Assembly (NCBI GenBank): GCA_902806595.1
Contig: CADCXC010000040.1
Location: 186,001-250,000, forward strand
DNA: 64,000 nt
Direction of reading: 5' to 3'
DNA from: Pyrenopolyporus hunteri
Taxonomy: Eukaryota > Ascomycota > Sordariomycetes > Xylariales > Hypoxylaceae
A program made the translations under genes and the position numbers. How positions within the stretch are numbered: position 1 is the stretch's first letter; each line of letters begins with the position of its first letter. This document shows, piece by piece, positions 35,385 to 47,102 of this stretch. The notes under the pieces were generated by a model that ran no database searches, was not told the DNA's origin, and was given only the letters and a program-made list of their open reading frames with translations.

Positions 35385-36709
35385 TTTAAATACCTGGTGG
35401 GACGGCTCTTAACAAGAGAGTAGTTCTCAGAGTTTACTATGTTGGTTCGAACGGCTTGATCTATGGGGTTATCCAGGATGTCCAAGAGGGGCGTGAAAGG
35501 GGATTATATATGTATTCAATATTGGGGTACAGCACCGAACACAAATACCTACTTGCTCCCGGCGGGCGCGTAGCCCGGGCTGAGGTAAGGCGGAGCCACG
35601 TTTGGTGCTGACATGAAGGAGATCATGGGAAAACCCTCTCGTCGTACGTATATGAGCTGACCAATTCAAACACTTGGACTCGCTCAAATCACCTAGTTGA
35701 GTAATTAGATTCTAGTTGACTGATCAAGCTAGTTTCTCCCTCGATTTTAACTGGTCATTATCCGATCGTATAGAGCTGTTAAGTCTCGCTTATACACTTG
35801 CTCTCGCCGCCGTTTCCCGGTGGTAAGCCAACGTATCAGTTTGAAGCAATTATTGCTGACTTAGATATTAGCGTACTCGCACAGTGACGGTTGGTTACCC
35901 CAGACATTAAAGCAGCTTATTATTGACAACTAGCTTCGTCCGAACAAGAATTAAATCTCACCACTTTGTCAATAAATATTGAAAAAACCTGATCTGGCTT
36001 AAGTCAACCGTCGTTGAGTGTAGTTGGCTGAGTTGACCAAAAGTTGACCCACTCGCTGACCTCGAGTCCTAATATTTGCTTGGCGTGTGGACTGTACGAT
36101 GGTAAGAAGGGCGAAAGCCACCCCCAGAGCACTTGGATATATGCGTATATATTATTCGATACTAAAATGTAGGTGAAAATTCTGTTTGTATCATCCTACT
36201 AAAGGAGTTGCATCTGCCACGATTCTAGTGTGACATTACGGGGCGGTTTACGCAGCTGCTGTCTAGTAAGGAAACAGATACCTATAGTTATGGGCAGATA
36301 ATCGGCCGACTCTATGAAAACTGTATAGCCCCGTCGATCCGGTTGAGTTCTTGGGACTAGTTGGAAAAGAAGAGTATCGTAGTCGATAAATAGAGAATAG
36401 GAATTTGAACACTCAATCAGCGATCCTTCGCGGCGGAGCCTTCTGCCCTTCTGACCTCCTCACCGTATCATCTCATCCCACGACAGTGAAGTTACCCAGA
36501 TGACAAATAGAAGCTGAATGTAGGACTTTAGCTTTGCGTAATAGGGGCTATAGTCTCTGCTTCACGAGATGTAGCGTCGTGCAGAGGCTGCTCTGATAGA
36601 GCACGGTGCAGTTTTGTAACTAATATAAAATGCCTCGCGTTTCTTCTCAACACATATTTGAACCTCTGCAGCATCAACACAGAAACTTACAAGATAAATT
36701 GTACCAAAT
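35385..36709. other. Intergenic region between divergent genes
   Basis: Shared upstream region. AATATAAAA at 36622-36630 is a likely TATA box for the plus-strand gene, 80 bases before its ATG. No other gene seen. Confidence 0.5.
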
Positions 36710-38207
36710 ATGCATTACCTCCGTATCGAAAACAGGTCTAACCACCCGCAGACCTTCCAATGCCATGGCTACAATGGCAACAAAGACCTGACTATCGGGG
36801 CACACGGCAAGCATAGTCTCGAAGCCCCTGATGGCACCTCTGGAGCTATTATTGCTGTCCACGACGGTGTTATCGGCGAGCAGTGCGAGATCACCAAGCA
36901 CGGCTACATGGGAAACGATACCATTGACATCAGCAACATCGTCGGTGCCGGTGGCAACATGACCTGCCAACAGGTCGGTGACCCCCCTGGAAAGTACAAG
37001 GGTCACGAGGCCTTCATGCAAGAATGCAACAAAGCCTGGCACAAGCTGCCCCAGAACAAGAAAGACCAGCTCAAGGGTCATGTCTTTCTCGATTCCAAGG
37101 GCAATGTGAAGCGTATCGGCCCTCCGAAGGACTTCCAGCCTCTCGAGCAGTTTGTCAGAACCTTCGCGAACGGTCGAACCTACATCGGCGTCGGTGCCTG
37201 GTGAGTCTTTCCTGCTCTATTATATCATGAACCATCGCTGATAATTCTTAAGGGGGCCGAGCAAGGGAAACCCTAAGGACAATGAACAGAGCAAGCCTGG
37301 GAAAGGCAGCAAGGATATTCTCATAGTCTATAACGTAAGGGTCAACCCTAATCTCATAACCAGATACATACCCGTTTATATCGCATCACATTGTACTAAT
37401 GTTCTGTAGGACGGAAACGCTGCCCCCGACCCTTCCAAGCCCTTTACCGGTCAGTCCGTTGAGGCTGCTTCATTTGCGGTGCAGAGCTTCGCAACAGAAG
37501 GCTCAAACGGTGACAACGCAGCCGAAAATGGCAATGCATCCGAGCAGCCCGAGCCCGCCGCGAACGGTGATGCTATTGTGGCTATGTCCGTCGAAAGCGC
37601 GGAGCCATCTGGCGAGATCGGGGTAATGGCTACGCAAGCGAAAGGCCCAGGTATCCTTCTAACGAACAAGTCTTCTAAGAAGCACACGTATTTCTTTTAC
37701 GATAACTACTGGAACGGGAACGGCACGGCGGGTGCTAACTTCGACCACCCGCTCAAGCACGTCGACATCGAGCCCAATAAGACCGTCCACGTGCCCCTGA
37801 GTATAAATTTCAAGGGCCGCGTCCAGCGCGGACAGCAGCTACCAGCAACGTGGGGCGAATTCCAGGTCAAGGCGTCGGACGATGGGCGCGCGCACGGCGA
37901 CATCTCGCTACAGCAGGGTTGTGACGGCGCGGCGACCGTGGCTTCGACCGACGGGACTAACGTGTCGAACGGATTTACTAAAGACATCCTCAAGGACGCC
38001 CCCGCCGCCGCGGTCCAAAAGAAACCAAACGGGGAGAAGGCCCTTGCTACCACCGTTGGTAACTGGAATGGCCCGGCTAACAAGACGGCTATCGACTGGG
38101 AGTATAAGCAGTTAGGCCATGGCAAGGCGTATATCACGGGAGGAACCGGAGTTCCGGACGTCGCCAGCAAGAACAATTGCCTTCACTTCACCTTCTACGT
38201 AAACTAA
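36710..38207 (+). CDS. Two-part beta-rich protein, unknown function
   Basis: Three exons, 36710-37200, 37253-37334 and 37410-38207, give 456 residues. Introns are 52 and 75 bases (GTGAGT...TTAAG and GTAAGG...TGTAG) and the joins read GAWGPSKGNPKD and ILIVYNDGNAAPD. There is no signal peptide or membrane segment. The N-terminal part (residues 1 to about 190) starts LRIENRSNHPQTFQCHGYNG and has strands and a helical insert. A low-complexity Ala/Glu/Asn linker follows. The C-terminal part (from about 245) starts GILLTNKSSKKHTYFFYDN and ends CLHFTFYVN. Both parts open with a similar pattern, 'L.I.N.S...TF...GY/DN', which suggests two related beta-sandwich domains, perhaps an old duplication. I do not recognise the family and see no active site. 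Confidence 0.8.
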
Positions 38208-39430
38208 GTAGAGGCAAGCAGGGGCTACCGTTTGATTTTATTATTGATCGCATCAGTCTTCCGGTTTAACGGGGTAGAGTAGATTTGTCCATCGGCATGT
38301 GTTTTAGCATAGAAGGATTCGCAGATCGGCCCGTTGGCAGGCTTGAAATTACATAGGGGTACGATAAAGGGGTTGGGGGATAATTGGGAGGCTAGAGTGT
38401 TTGGGTAGGTAGATAGATAGGTTATGAGGTTGTTATATAGCATTCAATCGCTGGAGAAATATCGATAACTATACACCAACACTCAAACGACCCGCCTCCC
38501 TAAGATCACGGCTAGCCATCACGGTTATACGATTAGGCGTCGCTCGGAGGTAGCCTTCCTTAAGGTAGACCGACTAGGCCTTAAAAGTAAACGAGTATGA
38601 TAAATAATAGATACGAGTACCCCGGCGGCGACTATCCGTTCCCGTCACCCTTACTCCTTTCGTATGTCGCCCCTTTTCCCGTTACCCCTTTTCTAATCCC
38701 CCCCCCCTCTTCCCCTTTTTCCGTTTTTTTTTTTTTTTTTTTTTGGCTTCCCATATCTATATTAGTCTCAATTACGTTAATTTGGAATAAGGCCAGGCTT
38801 GTATCACGTCGGGACCTAATGGGGGACGTGGTTCGCCGAGTAATTCAGGTTAGAATGAGTTATACCCCTATTCAAAGCTAACATCCACTTGGGTGATCGG
38901 TCCTACTCTAATAGCGTGGGTAATGGTCAGGTATGTAATGGAGTCTAAAATAACACCTGGTGGGTGATTGGTGCCGCCATTGGGTGTGTGTTTATCCGCG
39001 AACTGTTTGGTTGTCTCTTCAGTACCAGTCACGACACGAGGCTCCGCTATCCAGATCAAAGTACGCGAAGTTACGATAGTACGAACCATGCGTGAAGTAA
39101 CAACCCCTCCTAGTAGGAGAATTTATAAATGCTAGTCGATAATGGATTTCTAGTAACGCCCTCTCGGGGCGAACTGTGTGTTAGCGGCTTAAGCCATACT
39201 CGCAGGTGTTTACATCCTCCAGCATTATATAAAAAAGGAGCCATAACATCGTAAAGCCGTTTCTTCACCCAAACCACCGAGGACGTGAGAAACCCGTAAG
39301 CCACATATGCTGATTCTAACCTAACCGATAGTACGCCGTGGAACCTTAAGCTCGCTACCATAAGGCGAACTCTTGAGCCGACACCATCACTGTTCTCGAA
39401 ATTCAATCATTTAGCTTCTTACTGGCCTTT
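38208..39430. other. Intergenic gap between convergent genes
   Basis: No gene supported. It contains a C-run joined to a T-run near 38699-38744. Open frames on both strands are short and lack protein character. Confidence 0.5.
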
Positions 39431-40240
39431 CTACCAGCCATGGCCCTGATGGCCATGATGACCATGATGTCCATGATGTGAGTGACCATGATGTCCGTGG
39501 TGGCCGCCGGAGTAGGAATCTCCGTGGTACGACGGCCCGTGGTGGTCGTGGTGACTCCCGTGATTGTGCCCGTGGCTGTGCCCATGGCTATGCCCGTAGC
39601 TATGCCCATGAGTGTGTGCGTGGCCATGATTCGAGTTCGGTTTTGAATGCCTATCTTCAAGTTTGTTCTCGATTATGTTCGCGGCGATAGCGCCCACGGC
39701 GCTACCCAGCACTGTACCCAACTTGCCCTTCCCTAGCTTATGACCCAGGAACCCGCCAGCCCCGCCGCCTAGGAGCGTGGCGCCAAGGCCCCTCTCGCCG
39801 TCCTCGCCGTCCTGCGCGTGGTTCTGGCGGTTCGGGTCACGGTCCTTTTGCGCATCATACGAGTCCGTGGAGTGGGGAGGCGAGTATGGGGCTCCTGAAG
39901 ATCCTGGGCGGTGATCCGCAGTCGACGGGTACGGAGGCGGCGGATAACCAGCGTCCGAGTGGCTAGAGCCGGGACGAGAATACTGGGGCTGCTGCGGAGG
40001 GTATGGAGAAAGGTGGTTCTGCTGTGGCGGGGCCGGCGACTGAGCGTAGGTAGACTGAGTGGGATATGGCGATTGCGAAGGAGCACCGCTCGCGTAGTTT
40101 TGTTGGGAAGGGTAGGGGGAGTGGGACGGTGTCTGAGTGTATTGAGGCTGCGAGGGGTAGGGCGATGAGCTCTGCTGGCGATGAGGAGCAGGCGGCGGAT
40201 AACCGCCCCCGCCGTTCCCGTAGTACTCTGCGGCTGACAT
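39431..40240 (-). CDS. Glycine-zipper protein with PYPSQ-rich head and His/Gly tail
   Basis: Single exon, 269 residues, ATG at 40240. Residues 1 to about 130 are Pro/Tyr/Ser/Gln-rich with PYPSQ-like repeats. Near 150-190 there is a glycine-zipper segment, GLGATLLGGGAGGFLGHKLG followed by LGTVLGSAVGAIAANIIENK, typical of the 'glycine zipper 2TM' proteins found in many ascomycetes. The last 65 residues are a His/Gly/Ser low-complexity tail (HGHSHGH, HHGHHGH) that could bind metal ions. Such proteins associate with membranes or aggregate; their cellular role is not settled. A TATATAAG box lies about 230 bases upstream (plus-strand 40470-40478). Confidence 0.82.
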   Translation of the reverse strand: MSAAEYYGNGGGGYPPPAPHRQQSSSPYPSQPQYTQTPSHSPYPSQQNYASGAPSQSPYPTQSTYAQSPAPPQQNHLSPYPPQQPQYSRPGSSHSDAGYPPPPYPSTADHRPGSSGAPYSPPHSTDSYDAQKDRDPNRQNHAQDGEDGERGLGATLLGGGAGGFLGHKLGKGKLGTVLGSAVGAIAANIIENKLEDRHSKPNSNHGHAHTHGHSYGHSHGHSHGHNHGSHHDHHGPSYHGDSYSGGHHGHHGHSHHGHHGHHGHQGHGW

Positions 40241-41878
40241 TCTAAAAGAGATATATGAGGTGTTGGGAGGCTTTTCCTTTGGGGATAAAGGCGTAATTTA
40301 GAGTGAAGATTAGAAAGTAGGGAGATCTGCCTTAGGAGGGAAGTTGTGTTATTAGGTATACTTGGTGCATCTAGATAGATTGGACTGGCACACGCAAAGC
40401 GGTCAGAATGATGGGAAAGGGGATAGAAAGGATAATTTCCCTCGAGGATAAAGATAAGCCAGCCAAAAGCTTATATACAAAGCTGACAGAAGGCTAACCC
40501 GAGTTTTATTTCGTATGTAATATAGAATACATATCGTATGTAGCAGGTCAGCAAGTCACAAGGACCACTAGACTAGTTGGTACCTACATACCTAGATATT
40601 GGGGAGTAACAGGTAGGCAATAACGAATAATAACGAATAACCATACGCGCCGGCATGCATGAGGGGAGGCGCAGCCATTTCGCCTTGCAGATTATTACTT
40701 ACCTAGGTATAAAAGGACCATGATATGATATGATAACTCATTTGGTTTGCTAGCTATATTGCCAGCTACCTCGCTAGGGCTACTAGGTAAATGACTAAAG
40801 GTTCATGGTGAAGAATAATAAATGGTGGCTTACGGGAGAGAAAAGCCTTGCGCTAGGAAGCGGAAAAGAGGAAGAAAAAAGAAAGAAAAGGGGGAGCACA
40901 GGAGGGATAAAGGGTCATATGGTGGGAAAACTCTCCAGAGAGGCGGGGCTCTTAGTCGTGGCTGAGGCTCAACAGGTCGTGGAACTACCTAATAGAAGTA
41001 CGTACATACATACCTAGGTAGGTAGGTAGGTACCTACTTACCCACCCACACCTAGGTACTGCGCCTCATCAGATGTATGCATATACATAGTATCTACTTA
41101 CCTTACCTATGTATAGATAGGTATATACCTCCTCAGGGTAACCTTACCCCTTTATAAGACGGGAACCGTCAAATATAAACACCAACAAACTACACACCGG
41201 CAGCATGGACGCGTGGAGACTCCATCAAATATCAACGGCAAACATTCATGTCATCATTGTATCTGCTTAACGCCAAATCCCCAGATACATACCTTATATG
41301 TCAGCCTCCCCCCAGATGCTGGCACCATCCCCAGAAGCCTATCTGGCACACCATATCTAAACCGATCCGGGGTAAATATGACTTGTCTCCTTCGTCATAT
41401 CACCCCTCCCCACCCCTGGGAAAGACATGCCCATACTAGTAAACCATTCGGCCGAGAACAGCTTGCAGCATCCATTCAATCGCTCTGACAATAACCTTAA
41501 CCTAAACGTAGGCTATGCTTAAACAAATCATCTCTTACTTGGAAACATATACACCCTTAACAGATCCGCCCCTCCCCTCCCCTTCCGGTCGTCATGCTCA
41601 TGAATCTCCTGTGAATGCAGCCTCGTTGCTCCTTAAGCCCCGATATTATGTCATGAAAAGCCCCAGCAGCTTAGTCCACCATGGCCGCGAATGCGACGTT
41701 AATCCAGAATTAGACCCCGTCTGTCGATGATGCAACCTCGGAAAACATATATATATATATATGTATATATAGGTAGGTAGGTATATATGCGGCGCAATAC
41801 AACGCATTCAAACGGCCAAACTTCAACCGCCAAGCACGGCATACTGCCATCGAATCGAAAGAAAATCTGCATCAGGTG
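40241..41878. other. Intergenic region with tetranucleotide repeats
   Basis: Holds the promoter of the glycine-zipper gene and the 3' flank of the Whi5-like gene. TAGG-type tracts lie at 41005-41130, and a (TA)n stretch at 41748-41770. No gene seen. Confidence 0.5.
41005..41130. repeat. TAGG/CCTA palindromic tract
   Basis: Two close clusters of TACCTAGGTAGGTAGG and related tetramers, the same family as elsewhere in the window. Confidence 0.65.
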
Positions 41879-43465
41879 TCAGACTCCAACCACGTGTCCG
41901 TTGGTTCTTCTGCTTTGAGGGAGGCGGATTTCCCCTTCCGAATCCGAACTGTCGTCCGCAGCTACCCGGTCGAGCATCCGTTCTATGTCATCGTCCCGCA
42001 GCGCAGTTCTCGGCCGGGACGGTCCACTCAACCCCGCCGGAATGGACAGAGACGGCCGCGGAGCCGTTCCGTTTGTTCGGCGGCGGGGCGTGCCTCTGCT
42101 CCGCGGAGACCCGTGAGGATCGTCGACATCCATCGCGCCGTAAGTAACCGGCGACTTCTCGAAACCCACGCGCTTACCTTGGGGCGCGTGATGATGTTGA
42201 GGCCGCGCCGTCGGTAAGCTCTTCCGTCCCTGGCTGCTGATTTCGGCCCCCGAGCCTAGCCGCGAGGTCGGGAGAGCCGTGCGCCCTCCGCTCCGCGCTT
42301 GTGGCGGTTGTAACGGCTGTACCGGTTGCGTCGTGGACTGCGACGAGGGAAGAGACGAAGGGAACGCATGTTTAACATTGGCCGAGTTTCCAGGGCTACT
42401 CATAAACATCAACGTCTCCAACGCTTCCTGCTCTCGTACATTCTGGTGCGGAGAAAAGAGTATGGGGTCGACGTTTGGTGTTCTGGTACTCCCTTGACCT
42501 GGTGTGGATTGCAGTGGGCTAGGCTGAGCCGGAGTATGAGGAGAAACATGGTGAGGGTGTGACAGGTAAGCCGGCGTAAACCTCGCGTTAGAACTGCGAC
42601 GATGATGGACCGGACCGGGTTGCCGCGGTTGTATAGGAGCAGGCGGGGCCAACGTAGGGACTTGGGAGTTAGGCGACGTCGTGTTGGGCTGTTGCATATT
42701 ACCTTCCCTCCAAGTCGATTCGTAGCTTCGGCCTTGGGGAGGATGTTGTACCGTGGGGCTAGTGGCGTTGCTATACGCCCTATGCCGCGTGGGAGCAACC
42801 GGGATGCGAGGGCTTGCGGACGCGCCATACCGACCGTGTACCGTAGAGGTGCTCGAAGTGGGCGAAGCGGCTTGCGACGCGAGCGACTCGACCTCATCAA
42901 TCGAATGTCCTTGCCAGCCGTTATTAACCTTAACCATAGCATAAGACAGTTTTGTCCTCAATTCGGCCGACAACTACGAGCAAGGTTAGCCAACGTCGTG
43001 GTGACGCGCCATTAGATCTCGACGAGTTACCTCTCCAATGCGGCTTGCGGTAGATGCCACGCTCACGGTGCTAGTGTTTCTAGAATGGCCAGGGCGGACT
43101 GGCGACACGCTCGAGCTATTCCTCGTATGTTTGACCGCCCCATCGGCCATTCTCTTCCTCGATTGACCGCCAGTCGTCGACGACCCATCTACCTCCTCAC
43201 TCATCTTTTGCTGGGCTGCAGCAAGCTGGGAGAGCTGCAAAAGCTGGGACTCTTGGCTCGAGGTGTGGGGGTGTTTGGACCCATTGCTAGCCTCGCTGTC
43301 GCTGTCGGGCGGGGTGAAGACTCGATCGGTGTCATTGGAAGCGGTAGTAGCCTGGGAATCGTTGCTAGAGTAATTGAGTGGTTGACTCTGCGTACCGGGT
43401 ATGTTTTGAGGCTGCGGCGGGTGACCTTGCCCAGTCAAGGCAGCCGGGTCGTTGGGTTGCGACAT
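41879..43465 (-). CDS. Whi5/Nrm1-like G1/S transcription repressor
   Basis: Two minus-strand exons, 43465-43031 and 42973-41879, give 509 residues. The 57-base intron (GTAACT donor, GGCTAAC branch, CGTAG acceptor) joins SRIGE to LSAELRTKLSYAMVKVNNGW. That segment (about 146-172, through GHSIDEVE) is the core of the Whi5-like / GTB motif that binds SBF/MBF-type G1/S transcription factors. The rest is disordered: an N-terminal half with many SP/TP and RNSS/RNTS sites (for example VFTPPDS, RNSSSVSPVRP) suited to CDK control, and a Pro/Gln/Ser-rich C-terminal region. The family represses G1/S genes until phosphorylated by cyclin-CDK. In filamentous fungi one gene often fills the roles of both Whi5 and Nrm1, so no symbol is assigned. 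Confidence 0.88.
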
Positions 43466-43871
43466 GATCCGATGTGACAGTAGTCTAGTTAAATATAAAT
43501 ATAATGCGAGTAGATGTCAACACCAAACATAGGTACACGACCCCGTCGCGTCAAGTCCGACCCAGATATAGCTCAGTTAGAAGATTCGAGTCGTATTTTA
43601 GATTTGAGTCATATGGTTTTGAAGCTGGCCAATCCCGAAGACAGATATCGTCGTGAGAGGTAGGATTACACGTCCAGAGAGTCCAAGATTTCCTTTTGCG
43701 AGCGATCGTATTGTTTAGCAAGATGTACGCGTTGCGTACTCGTGGGGTCGCGGGATCATAGGATATCAGGGGACGTAGATTTTGAACGAAGTCCGGCCGC
43801 GTCGAATCAATTAAGAGGACATTCCGTAGCTAGCACTCGAAACAAGTTTGAGACTGAGGCGTAGGTTTTGA

Positions 43872-43919
43872 GTATAGGCGTATAGGCGTATAGGCGTATG
43901 AGCGTACGAGCGTATAGGT
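43872..43919 (+). repeat. 8-base tandem repeat (GTATAGGC)6
   Basis: Six consecutive units, three perfect GTATAGGC and three with one or two changes. Confidence 0.85.
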
Positions 43920-44187
43920 GTAGCGACGATGCGGAAATGAGGGTGATTTGTGCGGCACAAGAGGGACAATCAATAACAGAAGCTCAAATTGCCGAAATGT
44001 GGGTAGACGCGACGCGGTTTGGAGGCGGAGGATATTTGAGGTCAATCAATCCAGCCAGTCAGCCAGCCATCCAGTCATTCAGTCGGCGACATGAATCACC
44101 CCCTTGGTCGTATGAGGTAGATAAACGAAGTTTAGGTATGGTTGAGGTTAAGGATGAGGTACAGGCTGAGAGGTTGGAGTTGCAACA

Positions 44188-44215
44188 CGTTGACGTTGAC
44201 GTTGACGTTGGCGTT
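44188..44215 (+). repeat. 6-base tandem repeat (CGTTGA)n
   Basis: Four units of CGTTGA and one variant; neutral microsatellite by appearance. Confidence 0.8.
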
Positions 44216-44284
44216 AGCATGCACGGCGTTCACATTGGCCCAAAGAGAATGGGATAGGAAACAAATGGGCAGTCTTCGACTTGG

Positions 44285-44325
44285 GCGAAAGTAGCAAAAG
44301 TAGCAAAAGTAGCGAAAGTAGCGAA
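44285..44325 (+). repeat. 9-base tandem repeat (AAAGTAGCA-like)
   Basis: About four and a half units of AAAGTAGCA/AAAGTAGCG. Confidence 0.8.
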
Positions 44326-44554
44326 TAGGTTCCAATATTAGGAGGGGAAAGAGAAATGGCGGGAGGTCATTGGCCGTTTAGTACGCGGTCCCAGGTCGCG
44401 CGACTAGACCTTCCAACTTGACAAACCCTATTCCAGCTACCTAACCCGCTGTAACCTGCTGTAACCTGCTATATCAGAGGTACATACGGATACCTCCAGC
44501 TCTGTTGTTGTATTGAGGTGGAATACATGGAAGTACCTCCAGTACGTGAAATTA

Positions 44555-45420
44555 CATGTATGTACCTAGGTAGGTAGTGCGCGGGCGGGGATCATGTGCG
44601 CTAAGACGTTCCCAGATTTACTACGAAATACTGTAGATTTGCGCCTTAACCCCAGCACTTAGCCCCCCAACGCCATAGTCCGGGGGATGTTTTTGGGCAT
44701 TTGCATATATACCTACAGTCGCTAAGTATACCCTGTAAGCCCTAACGGAAAGTGTATGTGTACATGTATCTCGATTATATCGGGTACCTCGCGTATGTAT
44801 ACATAGGTAGGAGGCATGGACAGAGACGACATTATACTCGTAATAATTCCACGAATATGTATCTACCTAGGTAGGTACTTGAACTCTACGGTAATTAGGT
44901 ATAAAAAGGCACCTGCAGGTGCCTTATTACATAGGTACCTATACACAGGATATCTGCGGCTATTATACACGTATAAGAATTCATAGGTGGTTAGGTACAT
45001 AGACATTTATATTCTTAAAGTACCTAACATAGGTAGGTAGGTATATATCAATCTCAAGATAAATGTGCCTGCAAAAGTAAGGAAAGAAAATATTCCATCA
45101 CACGCAAGCAATTCTATTACTTCCGAGACACCCACAGCAAAATTAGGTAGTATAGGGTTGCAAAGTAATAAGATCGGCCGGTCCCCTGTCATGACAAGTT
45201 CAGCAGATGAGCGACAAAGAAAGGAAGAGCAAATGCGAAAAATGGCGCGTTGCTTCTACACGTATTACATGAACTAGGTACATACCTAGGTAGGTACCTA
45301 CCTACCTAGGTGTAGGTAGGTGGCTCGCACCCAGGTATAGATACCTGAAGGTTACGACCGGTCTGGCTCGGTCCGGCAAGACACTAAGAGTACCTAGGTA
45401 CCTACCTACCTAAGCACTCT
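44555..45420. repeat. TACCTAGGTA palindromic tracts
   Basis: Repeated tracts near 44558-44575, 44862-44880, 45025-45045, 45272-45322 and 45392-45416, containing GTACCTAGGTA cores. Confidence 0.7.
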
Positions 45421-46813
45421 CAGCCAATTTAACACGAAATCACGTGGCAGTACATATCGCGACCTTTTCCCTCTCCCCCTCCCCCTCCCTCTCCCCACCT
45501 CCTTGCCCTCTTTCTGCATTTCATGGTGCCCTCTTTCTGCATTTTACGGTATACCTATCTAATATGAAGTACAATACATTACCTCAGACATATACCTAGG
45601 ATATATCCATCAAGCACGGCGCTACAGTACGGCCACAAATTCTAGAATCTATAGAACTTTCCACTGAGATAGGTGAATTACTGACTATACTGCGAAAGAG
45701 AGCTACCCTAGCCGCCGCATTTCTCCCCCCTAACTCCGTAATCACCAAACCGGGAGATGTTTGGATTAATACTGAAATACTGCAATGTTTTAAGCTTTGG
45801 TATTGCCCTGTAACGAATCCGACTTAGCAAACTCGTAGAACGGCGGAGAGGGGATCAGTATTGACGTGATTATCGCAGAATTTAGACAGGTCATAAGGAC
45901 GAAAACTTTCGAAACGCCTCCTAGTTAGTCGAGAACGAGAAATCTGGAAAAGGAGTTAGGTTCAACGCCAGTTTGACTACCATTGATCGAAGTTCGCGTC
46001 AGGTCTATTGCTAACGCCTCGGTATACTTCTTCCCAGGTCGTACCCGGAACTTCAGCCAACGTAATGTCACTAGCTTCGGGCACTTCAATTACAGCAGCA
46101 GCCGCGCGGCTGCGGGATCGCTCGTGAGTAGGGACGTATAACTTCAAGGGAATCAAAGTCTATTGTACGCCAAGCTTGGTTATTTACACCAAGGACATCT
46201 TATCCTCGCGAATCGGGGGCGCGGAGTCTTCCTCCTCTCCACCCAATCGCCGGGGCACCCGTACACAAACGCAGTGAGGTCCTTTTTTAAAAAAAAAAAA
46301 ATTATACATTAGCCATGTCTGCTCTTGTCACCTCCACAGTTCATATAGGAGAAGTCGGAAGAACAGGCCCGTTTTCTTCTACCTATTAGCTAGGTCTGAT
46401 CGCTCATCATCCCAGATACCGCACTAGGGCAAATAACAAACGACATCGGGTAACGCTCTATTTTGTTGCATATTCAGCTCTAGCAAAAGCTAAACCCTAA
46501 CCCTCCTACTTCATTCAAACCTCCTTCCTGATCTTTAACCCCCAAAAATGACTTATAGAAGTTATGATTGCGAATAGGTTGATTGAGTCAGAGTGATGTT
46601 TGGTCATAGATTGTATTGACAATCCTACGATCCGGTAACTATAGAATTGGTAACAATTACGGCTTGTAATACACATAAATATTTGAACTAGCAAGCTTGA
46701 AGCTTTTAAGAAGTGCCCTTTAATGATAATATGTCTCCCGTATTATTACCTTATTTTGACTTGGCCCTTGGTCTTCTAACACTTAGAAGAGCAAATTTAT
46801 GCCTAGGTTCACT

Positions 46814-47102
46814 ATGGCATCGAAGTCGGAAACATCGGCAACAACTGCAAGCACCCCCCCGTAAGCTGGGCTCTACTGAACGAAATTAATCTATAATATG
46901 CTAACATTAGGAAAGCAAGAAACGTCAGTCGGTCGCCCTTAAGAACTACCTTGCTAGCCCACCTACCATCTCGGAAACACTCGCGCACCTACCGACAACT
47001 ACAAATGGCTTGGACAAGGCAGCGAGCAAACGTCAAGGAATGAAGGAGTTATTGGGGAAATGGCAGTTATCCTGGGACAAATTGGAAAAGCATACATCAT
47101 GA
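46814..47102 (+). CDS. Small two-exon protein, unknown function
   Basis: Exons 46814-46860 and 46916-47102 give 77 residues. The 55-base intron has a GTAAGC donor after seven C's, a GCTAAC branch point and a GGAAAG acceptor 11 bases beyond it. Using the nearer TTAG acceptor breaks the frame, so the AAAG site is preferred. The product starts MASKSETSATTASTPP, then KKRQSVALKNYLASPPTISE and KRQGMKELLGKWQLSWDKLE, ending KHTS. It is basic and helical in its second half, with two tryptophans. No family recognised. The gene is supported by clean splice signals and protein-like composition only. The homopolymer at the donor makes the frame sensitive to a sequencing error. Confidence 0.5.

Larger units (their letters stand above)
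43466..46813. other. Long gap with several kinds of tandem repeats
   Basis: No convincing gene before 46814. Short tandem repeats lie at 43872-43919, 44188-44215 and 44285-44325; TAGG-type tracts occur from 44555 to 45420. C/T-rich sequence near 45462-45545 includes a doubled CCCTCTTTCTGCATTT. A T/A-run junction is at 46283-46301. A 70-codon open frame ending at 45277 lacks an ATG start and is not called. Confidence 0.45.

Noticed and set aside
43011..43030. Continuation of the Whi5-like first exon through TRRDLMARHHDVG
   Set aside because: This is the 5' part of the intron; the family motif is only restored by splicing at GTAACT.
43566..43590. tRNA-like string TAGCTCAGTTAG followed by ATTCGAG
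   Set aside because: The spacing is far too short and no acceptor stem or anticodon arm can be formed.
45065..45277. 70-codon frame with a Lys/Glu-rich end
   Set aside because: It starts with GTG, has no upstream exon that fits and lies among TAGG repeats.
46493..46504. Two CCCTAA-like telomeric units
   Set aside because: Only two units, internal, with genes on both sides. Chance occurrence or an insignificant interstitial match.
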